64,000 nt of DNA. Source: Bisbaumannia salifodinae. GTDB lineage: Bacteria; Pseudomonadota; Gammaproteobacteria; Pseudomonadales; Halomonadaceae. The translations under genes were made by a program, and so were the position numbers. Below are positions 26,375-33,548 of the stretch, piece after piece (position 1 is the stretch's first letter; the number at the start of each line of letters is the position of its first letter). The stretch lies in assembly GCF_039522585.1 (NCBI RefSeq), contig NZ_BAAADR010000002.1, one strand, 5' to 3'. The notes under the pieces were generated by a model, which was given only the letters and a program-made list of their open reading frames with translations, made no database searches and had not been told where the DNA came from.

Positions 26375-27379
26375 TTGAACGAACTGGTCTTCTTTATCAA
26401 TAACGTGGTGGTGGCGGGCAGCGTCACCGGCTCCATCTACGCCATCGGCGCCATCGGCGTGACGCTGATCTTCAGCATCATGCGCTTCGCCCACTTCGCC
26501 CATGCCGACATGATGACCTTCGGCGCCTTTATGGTGCTGCTGCTGACCACCGCCCTCCCCGGGGTCGGCGCCGCCGTGGGCCTGCCCACCGCCGTGGTCA
26601 TGCTGCCCCTGGCCATGGCGCTCACCGCGGCTCTGGCGGTGACCATCGACAAGGGCTTCTACAAGCCGCTGCGGGCCCATGGGGTCAAACCCATCGTCAT
26701 GGTGATCGGCTCCCTGGGGGTGACCCTGATCCTGCAGGGGCTGATCCGCCTGCTCGCCGGCACCAGCGGCCAGAATCTCTATATCGCCGAGCGCAAGGAG
26801 ATCTATCGCCTGGAGCTGCCCTTCGAGGCGGTCACCCGGCCGATCGTCGTCACCGAGCCCCAGGTGATCCTCTTCGTGCTGACCCTGGCCGCGGTGATCG
26901 GGCTACACCTCTTCCTCAACCGCACCCGCACCGGCAAGGCGATGCGCGCCATGTCCGACAACCCCGACCTGGCCCGGGTCTCCGGCATCAACACCAGCCG
27001 CATCGTCACCATCACCTGGATCATCGCCGGCAGCCTGGCGGCGGTGGCCGGCACCCTGCTGTCGCTGGACGTGACCTTCAAGCCCGACCTCAGCTTCTTC
27101 CTGCTGCTGCCGATCTTCGCCGCGGCCATCGTCGGCGGCGTGGGCCACCCCTATGGCGCCATCGCCGGGGGCTTCGTGGTGGGCTTCGCCGAGACCCTGG
27201 CGGTGTTCAACTGGTCGGTGCTGCTGCACCCCATCGCCCACCACTTCCCCGAATGGCTGGAGCTGCCCCGCAACCTGGCCTTCGTCGGCACCGAGTACAA
27301 GATCGTGGTGCCCTTCTTCATCCTGGTGGCCATCCTGGTATGGCGCCCCACCGGCATCTTCAAGGGTAAGGTGATCTGA
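26375..27379 (+). CDS. ABC transporter permease, LivH type
   Basis: The 334-residue inner-membrane permease has about eight hydrophobic helices and the HAAT block GIGAIGVTLIFSIMRFAHFAHADMM-like region near the N-terminus. It also has GKAMRAMSDNPDLARVSGI, the loop that couples to the ATPase. A TTG start is used, with GGAG 8 nt upstream. Its TGA overlaps the next permease's ATG by one base, which indicates translational coupling. Confidence 0.92.
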   Translation: MNELVFFINNVVVAGSVTGSIYAIGAIGVTLIFSIMRFAHFAHADMMTFGAFMVLLLTTALPGVGAAVGLPTAVVMLPLAMALTAALAVTIDKGFYKPLRAHGVKPIVMVIGSLGVTLILQGLIRLLAGTSGQNLYIAERKEIYRLELPFEAVTRPIVVTEPQVILFVLTLAAVIGLHLFLNRTRTGKAMRAMSDNPDLARVSGINTSRIVTITWIIAGSLAAVAGTLLSLDVTFKPDLSFFLLLPIFAAAIVGGVGHPYGAIAGGFVVGFAETLAVFNWSVLLHPIAHHFPEWLELPRNLAFVGTEYKIVVPFFILVAILVWRPTGIFKGKVI

Positions 27380-28671
27380 TGAACAAGCCTGCATCTGCCG
27401 AGAACCCGAGCCGCTTCCCGCTCCGCGAGCTGGTGCTCTGCGTCGCCTTGGCGGCGGCCGTCCTCGGGGTCTATGCCCTGATGGGCGCGGCCTACAGCAC
27501 CCGCATGCTGGTGGAGGCCGCCTGCTACGCCATCCTGGCCCTGGGCCTGACCATCCAGTGGGGCTACGCCGGCCAGTTCAACGCCGGCGTCATGGGCTTC
27601 GTGGCCCTCGGCGGCTTCTGCGCCATGACCTTCAGCGTGCCGGTCAACGAGGCCTTCTGGGCCAGCGAGCTGCCCGGCGAGCTGGGCCTGGCGCTGCTCT
27701 ATGTGGTGGGCGCCATCGCCCTGGTATGGGGGGCCACCCGACTCGACCGATTGGGCGTGCCGAAGCGACTGCGCACCGTTATCGCCATCCTCCTGGCGCT
27801 GGTGCTCTACCTGGTGGTGATCAGCATCCTGCGCGGCGTCACCGGCGAGATCCAGTCCCGGGCCGGCTTTATCGGCGGCCTGGGCCTGCCCACCGGGGTG
27901 GGCTGGGTCGTCGGCGGCGCCCTGGCCGGCGGCGTGGGCTACTTTATCGGCCATATCTGCCTGGGGCTGCGCAGCGACTACCTGGCCATCGCCACCCTGG
28001 GCATCGCCGAGATCATCAAGGCCTTCCTCAAGAACTCCGACTGGCTGACCCGTGGCACCGCTACCGTCTCGCCGCTGCCCTGGCCCACCCCCGGGCCCGG
28101 CGAGGTGGGCTTCGTGATGGCCCGCGCCTTCTACCTGGCGATCACGGTGGTGATGATCGCGGTGATCTTCTTCCTGCTGCACCGCGCCTACCACGCCGCC
28201 TGGGGACGCACCATCCGCGCCATCCGCGACAACGAGGTCTCCTCGGCGGCCATGGGCAAGGACGTCAACCGGCGGCGCCTGCAGATCTTCGTGCTGGGCT
28301 GCATCCTGATGGGCATCGGCGGCGCCGCCCTGACCAGCTTCAACAGCATCTTCGACCCCCAGGGCTACCTGCCCCTCAACCACACCTTCCTGGTGCTGGT
28401 GATGGTGATCCTCGGCGGCCCCGGCAACAACCTGGGCACCATTATCGGCGCCGTGCTGGTGTATATCATCTGGATCATGTCGGAGCCCCTGGCCCTCGGC
28501 CTGATGCAGCTGCTGGCCAGCCTGGGCGAGGGCAGCGGCTGGTTCTCCGGCGCCGATATGCAGAGCCGCGCCCTGCAGGCCCGGGTGCTGGTGATCGGCC
28601 TGCTGATCACCCTGGTGCTGCGCTTCGCGCCCAAGGGCCTGCTGCCGGAGAAGATCCACCACTATCGCTAA
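27379..28671 (+). CDS. ABC transporter permease, LivM type
   Basis: The 430-residue permease has about ten membrane helices. Typical blocks are ILALGLTIQWGYAGQFNAGVMGF, GLRSDYLAIATLGIAEI and WGRTIRAIRDNEVSSAAMGKD (EAA-like coupling loop). It is longer than many LivM because of an inserted hydrophobic region around residues 110-165. Last gene of the operon, followed by a terminator. The transported substrate could be a branched-chain amino acid, urea or an amide. Confidence 0.92.
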   Translation: MNKPASAENPSRFPLRELVLCVALAAAVLGVYALMGAAYSTRMLVEAACYAILALGLTIQWGYAGQFNAGVMGFVALGGFCAMTFSVPVNEAFWASELPGELGLALLYVVGAIALVWGATRLDRLGVPKRLRTVIAILLALVLYLVVISILRGVTGEIQSRAGFIGGLGLPTGVGWVVGGALAGGVGYFIGHICLGLRSDYLAIATLGIAEIIKAFLKNSDWLTRGTATVSPLPWPTPGPGEVGFVMARAFYLAITVVMIAVIFFLLHRAYHAAWGRTIRAIRDNEVSSAAMGKDVNRRRLQIFVLGCILMGIGGAALTSFNSIFDPQGYLPLNHTFLVLVMVILGGPGNNLGTIIGAVLVYIIWIMSEPLALGLMQLLASLGEGSGWFSGADMQSRALQARVLVIGLLITLVLRFAPKGLLPEKIHHYR

Positions 28672-28716
28672 GCCCCAGGCGAGAAAGAGACGAAAAAGAG
28701 ACGAGCAAGAAACGAG

Positions 28717-28742
28717 AAAGGCCCCGCATTTGCGGGGCCTTT
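28717..28742 (+). terminator. Terminator between the liv-type operon and its binding-protein gene
   Basis: AAAGGCCCCGCA / TGCGGGGCCTTT with a short loop. It can serve both the plus-strand operon and the convergent binding-protein gene. Confidence 0.88.
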
Positions 28743-28776
28743 GTGGTTGCGGCGGCACGTCCCTCAGAGACGTTTC

Positions 28777-28805
28777 CCTCAGAGGTCGAGGAAGTCCTTG
28801 GTGAC
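28777..28805 (-). repeat. Echo of the binding-protein 3' end
   Basis: 29 bp identical to 28819-28847, the last codons and stop of the substrate-binding protein gene. The copy lies 42 bp downstream of the stop and would again encode VTKDFLDL plus a stop. The short block CCTCAGAG occurs a third time at 28762. Confidence 0.85.
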
Positions 28806-28820
28806 CAGGATAGGGCCGCC

Positions 28821-30026
28821 TCAGAGGTCGAGGAAGTCCTTGGTGACGAAGCGGCCGTCTTCCACGGTCATCTCCACCACCACCCCGGGCACGTCGCCGT
28901 TGTCGTCGAACTCGTGGCTGCCGGAGGCGCCCTCGTAGTTGATCTCCTCGCCGGCGGCGATCAGCTCCACCGCCTTCTCCCATTCGCCGGGCAGGATCAC
29001 CTCGCCGGGGGCGCTGGACACGCTGCGCAGCGCCGCCGAGAGCCCCTCGCGCTCGGCGCTGCCGTTCTGCTCGATGGCCAGGGCCAGCAGGAAGGCGGCG
29101 TCGTAGGCCTGGGCGGCGAACACCGCGCTGGGATCGATCTCCGCCTCGTTGGCCATCTCCGCGAACAGCTCGGCACCGGGGATATCCGGGCTGCCGGGGC
29201 GGGTGGCGATCATGCCCTCCAGGACGTCGGCCCCGATCGCCTCCACCAGGCTGTCGCCCACCATGCCATCGGCGCCGATGTAGCGGGTGAACATGCCGCT
29301 CTCGTAGGCCTGGCGCATGATGGTCTGGCCGGAGGTGTCGGCATAGGCCAGCACCACCAGGGCCTCGGTGCCGGAGGACGATAGCGAGCCCAGCTCGGAA
29401 CGGTAGTCGGCGCGGTTGTCCTCGTGGGCCAGGTTGGCCGCCACCGTGCCGCCCTCGGCCTCGAAGGTGGTGGTGAAGGCCTCCGCCAGGCCACGACCGT
29501 AGTCGTTGTTCACATAGGTGACCGCCACCTCGTCGATGCCCTTGTCCAGGACCAGCTTGGCCAGCATCTCGCCCTGGAAGGCATCGGAGGGCACGGTGCG
29601 GAACACCAGGTCGTTGTCGTCCAGCTCGCTGACCGCCGGCGCCGTGGAGGCCGGCGAGACCATCACCACGCCGCCGGGGATACCGGCGTTGTTGGCCGCG
29701 GCGATGGTCGCCCCGGTGCACAGGGCGCCGACGATGGCGGTGACCTGCTCGGTATTGACCATGCGATCCGCCGCGTTGGAGGCCGCCGAGGCATCGCTGC
29801 AGGTGGTATCGCCGGTGGGCATCTCCAGGGTCTGGCCGCCGAGGATGCCGCCCTGGGCATTGACCTGCTCCACCGCCAGGCGGGCGCCATCATGGATGGG
29901 GGGCGTCAGACTCTCGATACCCCCGGTGAAGCCGCCCAGAAAGCCCACCTTGACCTCGGCCTGGGCCACGCCGGCCAGCGCCGTGGCGGATGCCGCCACG
30001 GCCATCGCTAACAGAGCCTTCTTCAT
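28821..30026 (-). CDS. Periplasmic substrate-binding protein, branched-chain amino acid type
   Basis: Type I periplasmic-binding-protein fold (LivJ/HAAT). The 401-residue precursor has a signal peptide (residues 1-23, ending GVAQA) and canonical blocks FTGGIESLTPPIHDGARLAV, VTAIVGALCTGATIAA, RTVPSDAFQGE and YVNNDYGRG. It is convergent with the four-gene ATPase/permease operon and almost certainly supplies its ligand specificity, which cannot be deduced. ATG at 30026 is chosen over a GTG 12 nt upstream. Its last 29 bp are duplicated downstream. Confidence 0.93.
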   Translation of the reverse strand: MKKALLAMAVAASATALAGVAQAEVKVGFLGGFTGGIESLTPPIHDGARLAVEQVNAQGGILGGQTLEMPTGDTTCSDASAASNAADRMVNTEQVTAIVGALCTGATIAAANNAGIPGGVVMVSPASTAPAVSELDDNDLVFRTVPSDAFQGEMLAKLVLDKGIDEVAVTYVNNDYGRGLAEAFTTTFEAEGGTVAANLAHEDNRADYRSELGSLSSSGTEALVVLAYADTSGQTIMRQAYESGMFTRYIGADGMVGDSLVEAIGADVLEGMIATRPGSPDIPGAELFAEMANEAEIDPSAVFAAQAYDAAFLLALAIEQNGSAEREGLSAALRSVSSAPGEVILPGEWEKAVELIAAGEEINYEGASGSHEFDDNGDVPGVVVEMTVEDGRFVTKDFLDL

Positions 30027-30182
30027 GATTGTTCTCACTGTTGCTGATTGAGGATTGACGACTTAACTCTGGAAGTCCCCGGGGAAAAAGACAAGCTCCC
30101 GTCGCCAACGCTAGCGGGGGACATCGATGCCCCCATGGCGGCTTCTATACTGAGTCCGCAACCCCCGACAAGGAGCCCCCCC

Positions 30183-30926
30183 ATGGTCCCCTCGATTCCC
30201 CTCGCCGGCCTCGCCCTGGCCCTGCTCACGCCCCTGGCTTTCGCCGGCGACGCCGTCACCTACACCGCCAATGACCAGGCCTTCGAAGGTTACCTGGCGA
30301 TGCCCGAGGGCGAGGCCCGGGGCGGCGTGATCATCATCCACGACTGGGACGGCCTGAACGGCTACGAGCAGCGCCGCGCCGAGATGCTCGCCGAGCAAGG
30401 CTACGCCGCCTTCGCCGTCGACCTGTTCGGCGCCGGCCACCGCCCCGAGACCACCGAGGCCCGCCAGGCCGCCACCGGCGCCCTCTACCAGGACCGGGCA
30501 CGGATGCGCGAGCTGCTGCTGGCGGGCCTGGCGACGGCCCGCGACCAGGGCCTCCCCGAGGCCGGCGTGGTGATCGGCTACTGCTTCGGCGGCACTGCCG
30601 CCCTGGAGCTGGCACGCGCCGACCAGGCCGAGGGCATCCACGGCTATGTCAGTTTCCATGGCGGCCTGGCCACCCCAGAGGGTCAGGCCTGGCCCGAGGA
30701 CGCCCCGCCACTGCTGATCGCCCACGGCGGCGCCGACCAGGCCGTGCCCATCGACGAGCTGGCCGGGCTGGTGGAGGAACTGGAGGCCGCCGGCCTGAGC
30801 TATGAGGCCCAGGTCTACGCCGGTGCCCGCCACGCCTTCAGCGTCTTCGACGGCGACCGCTACCAGCAGCGCGCCGACGAGCGCTCCTGGGCCGCCTTCC
30901 TCGGCTTCCTCGACGAGGTGCTGTAA
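30183..30926 (+). CDS. Dienelactone hydrolase family protein, exported
   Basis: Alpha/beta hydrolase of 247 residues with a probable signal peptide (residues 1-21, ending LAFAG). The nucleophile elbow is GYCFGG with catalytic Cys, followed by the Asp in HGGADQAVP and the His in ARHAFSVFD, a complete DLH-type triad. AAGGAG precedes ATG 30183. The following acyltransferase gene starts right after its stop, so the two are co-translated. The natural substrate is unknown. Confidence 0.88.
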   Translation: MVPSIPLAGLALALLTPLAFAGDAVTYTANDQAFEGYLAMPEGEARGGVIIIHDWDGLNGYEQRRAEMLAEQGYAAFAVDLFGAGHRPETTEARQAATGALYQDRARMRELLLAGLATARDQGLPEAGVVIGYCFGGTAALELARADQAEGIHGYVSFHGGLATPEGQAWPEDAPPLLIAHGGADQAVPIDELAGLVEELEAAGLSYEAQVYAGARHAFSVFDGDRYQQRADERSWAAFLGFLDEVL

Positions 30927-31970
30927 ATGCTCGCCGTGACGCGGCTCGGCGGCGGCCGTCATGATCTGGGGTACGCCCACGGCGAGGCCCATGCCACGGC
31001 CATCCAGGCCAGCCTCGCGGCCTATGCCCGGCTCTTCCACGACTTCGCCGGCCTCGACTGGCCCCAGGCCCGGCGCGACGCCCTGGCCCTGCTGCCGGCC
31101 ACCGAGGCGCGCTTCCCGGCGATCCTCGACGAGGTGGACGGCATCGCCCGGGGCGCCGGCGTCGAGGTGGAGGACATCCTGGTGCTCAACTGCCGCAGCG
31201 AGATCGCCCTGACCCATGCCGGCGACGGCTGCTCCGCCTTCAGCCTGCAACGCCACGGCCAGCAATGGCTGGCCCAGAACTGGGACTGGCGCGGCGACCA
31301 GCAGGCCAACCTGGTGGCCCTGGAGATCCGCGGCGACGACGCCCCGGCGCTGCTCAGCCTCGGCGAGGCGGGCATGGTGGCCAAGATCGGCATGAACGAA
31401 CACGGCCTCGGCGTCTGCCTCAACGCCATTCGCTCGCGCACCTGCGGCGACGGCCTGCCGATTCACTTCGCCCTGCGCCAGTGGCTGGAGGGGCGCGACT
31501 TCGATAACGCCCTGGCCACCCTGGAGCGCGGCGGCGTCGCCTCCCCCGCCCACTTCCTGGTGGCCAGCGACACCGGCCGAGCCCTGGGCCTGGAGGTCAA
31601 CCCGGGCCCGGCGGGGCGCCTGACGCCCCGGGACGGCGTGGTGACCCACACCAACCACCTCTGCGATCCCGGGCTGCGCGCACGCCTGGCGGACTACCCG
31701 CGCCCCGACTCCGGCCCCCGCCTCGGCCGGCTGGACGCACGACTCTCGCCGCCCCCGGAGGCCCCGGACGCCGAGGCGCTGTTCGAGATCCTCAGTGACC
31801 ACCACGGCTACCCCTACAGCCTGTGTCGCCACCCCGACCCGGACCAGCCCGAAGCGGAGCGCATGGAGACCCTGTTCGGCGTAGTGATGAACCTCAACCG
31901 CCGCGAGCTCTGGCTGCGCCTCGGCAAGCCCTGCCGGGCCAGCAGCCAGCGCCTCGTACTGGCGCCCTGA
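30927..31970 (+). CDS. C45-family autoproteolytic acyltransferase/hydrolase
   Basis: NTN-hydrolase related to penicillin acyl-CoA:6-APA acyltransferase. The 347-residue proenzyme contains GDGCSAFSLQ, where self-cleavage before Cys would expose the N-terminal nucleophile (about residue 101), plus LAQNWDW, GMNEHGLGVCLNA and HTNHL. Such enzymes hydrolyse amides or transfer acyl groups. The ATG directly abuts the TAA of the DLH gene with GAGGTG upstream inside it, a strong sign of translational coupling. Confidence 0.87.
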   Translation: MLAVTRLGGGRHDLGYAHGEAHATAIQASLAAYARLFHDFAGLDWPQARRDALALLPATEARFPAILDEVDGIARGAGVEVEDILVLNCRSEIALTHAGDGCSAFSLQRHGQQWLAQNWDWRGDQQANLVALEIRGDDAPALLSLGEAGMVAKIGMNEHGLGVCLNAIRSRTCGDGLPIHFALRQWLEGRDFDNALATLERGGVASPAHFLVASDTGRALGLEVNPGPAGRLTPRDGVVTHTNHLCDPGLRARLADYPRPDSGPRLGRLDARLSPPPEAPDAEALFEILSDHHGYPYSLCRHPDPDQPEAERMETLFGVVMNLNRRELWLRLGKPCRASSQRLVLAP

Positions 31971-32008
31971 GCGTTCAGCGGGAATCGGCCGGATCGGGGC
32001 GGCGGCCA

Positions 32009-32248
32009 TCAATGGCCTTCGGGGAGTTCCCCCTTCAGATACTGCTCGGTGGTCAGCAGGAAGAGCCGCCGGAACAGCTCATGGATCGCCTCCTCCCGGC
32101 GCATCGCCAGCAGCTCGCGATCCTCCACGGAGAGCTTGGGGTCCTGGCGGGGATACTCCCAGGCCAGGCGCACCGAGCCGGAGCTGGCATCGCAGATCTG
32201 TAGGGTGGGATTGGCGCCCCGCAGCCCGGTATTGATGCGATAGGACAT
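32009..32248 (-). CDS. Small protein of unknown function behind a Fur-like box
   Basis: A 79-residue cytosolic protein: an N-terminal beta part (SYRINTGLRGANPTLQI), then a charged helix (DRELLAMRREEAIHELFRRL). Similar short proteins occur in pseudomonads, but no function is known to me. AAGGAGG precedes ATG 32248. A good Fur-box match begins 29 bp upstream of the start, so iron-dependent repression is likely, which makes a link to iron or haem metabolism plausible but unproven. Confidence 0.75.
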   Translation of the reverse strand: MSYRINTGLRGANPTLQICDASSGSVRLAWEYPRQDPKLSVEDRELLAMRREEAIHELFRRLFLLTTEQYLKGELPEGH

Positions 32249-32276
32249 GACGACCTCCTTGATCGACGCAACCAAA

Positions 32277-32291
32277 TGACAACGATTATCA
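32277..32291. promoter_or_regulatory. Fur-box-like operator
   Basis: TGACAAC-G-ATTATCA matches the 7-1-7 Fur model TGATAAT-N-ATTATCA at 13 of 14 specified... positions excluding two T-to-C changes, within an AT-rich stretch unlike its GC-rich surroundings. It lies immediately upstream of the small minus-strand gene; the count of changes is two of fourteen. Confidence 0.7.
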
Positions 32292-32356
32292 TTTACAATG
32301 ATGCAATCTAGGAGGCCCGAGACAGGCTGTCAAGCCGGCGACTCACCGGAAGGGAA

Positions 32357-32821
32357 TTAGCGGAAATACACGAACAGTGCCAGCAGGGCCATCAGCGCCA
32401 GGAAACCGCTCAGCCCCAGGCGTTGCCAGGGAATAGCCGCCTCGCCGAACTGGGCGCAGCGGGGATCGTCGGGGCGATAGCGCAGCGTCAGGCGCCGCCC
32501 CTGGGGATAATCGGCCAGGTAGGCCTCGGCCCGCTCGCGGCGGGCGAACAGCGGCGGCGCATCGAAGCGGGCGTTATCGGTGTGGTAGTCCCGGCCCCCG
32601 ACCCGCAAGGCCACGGCGATCCGGGCCTGATAGCGGGGCGGCGACTCCGGGTGCTCCCGCCTGGCGCCCTGGGTGCGCACCGCCACCACCTCGCTGGCCG
32701 TGACCCGAGCCTCGGCGACGGGCCAGCGCTTCACGTCCCGCCGCCGCCAGACGGCACGCGCACTGAGCCAGGCCCCGAGGCCGGCGGCCAGGGCCACCAG
32801 CAGGGGCAATGCCGCCGTCAT
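32357..32821 (-). CDS. DUF3592-domain membrane protein
   Basis: The 154-residue protein has one N-terminal helix (residues 5-24) and one C-terminal helix (135-152). Between them lies an extracytoplasmic beta-rich DUF3592 domain: WPVAEARVTAS near the start, then RYQARIAVALRVGGRDY and LTLRYRPDDPR. Function is unknown. Its start overlaps the end of the upstream DUF4202 gene by 4 bp, so the two are a translationally coupled pair. Confidence 0.8.
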   Translation of the reverse strand: MTAALPLLVALAAGLGAWLSARAVWRRRDVKRWPVAEARVTASEVVAVRTQGARREHPESPPRYQARIAVALRVGGRDYHTDNARFDAPPLFARRERAEAYLADYPQGRRLTLRYRPDDPRCAQFGEAAIPWQRLGLSGFLALMALLALFVYFR

Positions 32822-33408
32822 CCCGCCAGCGCCTCCTCCACCAGGGCCCGCGCCTCCGCCGCCATGGGCAGCCCCAGGGCCAGCTCATGGGCCCGCGGCG
32901 ACATCTTCTTCCAGGTCTTCTGCACGATGCGGATCAGGTGATCGTGCTCCACCTGGCGCGAGAAATCGGCGAAGTAGTTCTCCAGGAACACCAGGCAGGC
33001 GCAATCCTCCACCGCCTGGGTGCCCTCGTCCCGGCCCAGGCCCTGCTTGCGGATCATCCGCGCCACCTGCTCGGCCTCCTCCGCCGAATAGCCCGCCTCC
33101 TGCATCAGCCGCGCCGCCGTCTCCCCGGCCCGCTGGCCCTGGTCGCGCCGCCAGGTCAGGTAGCCCACCCGCCCCTCGGGGTAGTTCCGGCGCGGCACCT
33201 GCCAGCGCTGCAGATGCTGGGCCCGTACCGCCAGTTGCACCAACTCGTCGGGGGCGTCCACCAGTTGCTCCAGCCAGGCGCTCATGCGCCGGCCATGCCA
33301 CAGCTCCAGAGGCAGCGACTCGCCCTCCACTTCGATATGGCGCGGATCCTCGGCATGCAGGGCGTCGATGGCGGCAAGGCTCTTCTCGAAAGGGGATTCG
33401 GCTGGCAT
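32818..33408 (-). CDS. DUF4202-domain protein
   Basis: The 196-residue soluble alpha-helical protein has the DUF4202 pattern: RRMSAWLEQL, AVRAQHLQRWQVPRRNYPEG, GYLTWRRDQGQRAGE and CLVFLENYFADF. Conserved His, Arg and Glu residues suggest an HD-like metal site, but enzymatic activity is not established. It overlaps the following DUF3592 gene by 4 bp. It borders the old end of the CRISPR array, with 140 bp of featureless DNA between. Confidence 0.83.
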   Translation of the reverse strand: MPAESPFEKSLAAIDALHAEDPRHIEVEGESLPLELWHGRRMSAWLEQLVDAPDELVQLAVRAQHLQRWQVPRRNYPEGRVGYLTWRRDQGQRAGETAARLMQEAGYSAEEAEQVARMIRKQGLGRDEGTQAVEDCACLVFLENYFADFSRQVEHDHLIRIVQKTWKKMSPRAHELALGLPMAAEARALVEEALAG

Positions 33409-33548
33409 GGGCTGGCTCCTGGGTGGGGTTTATGTAAAGCCTAACAGGCTCGGCGCCGGTCGGGGCGACCGCAGCCAACGCTTTTATAGATTCAGGGGAG
33501 TTACGGGACAACGCCACCTCTCCACACGCAAGAGATCTCGCGGCCATC

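Noticed and set aside
27151..29721. 856-codon minus-strand frame across the transporter operon and binding protein
   Set aside because: It runs antisense to two transporter permease genes and crosses a terminator; low-complexity shadow.
33420..33548. Additional degenerate repeats beyond the old end of the array
   Set aside because: At the expected 60-bp positions before 33549 no sequence resembling the repeat could be found.
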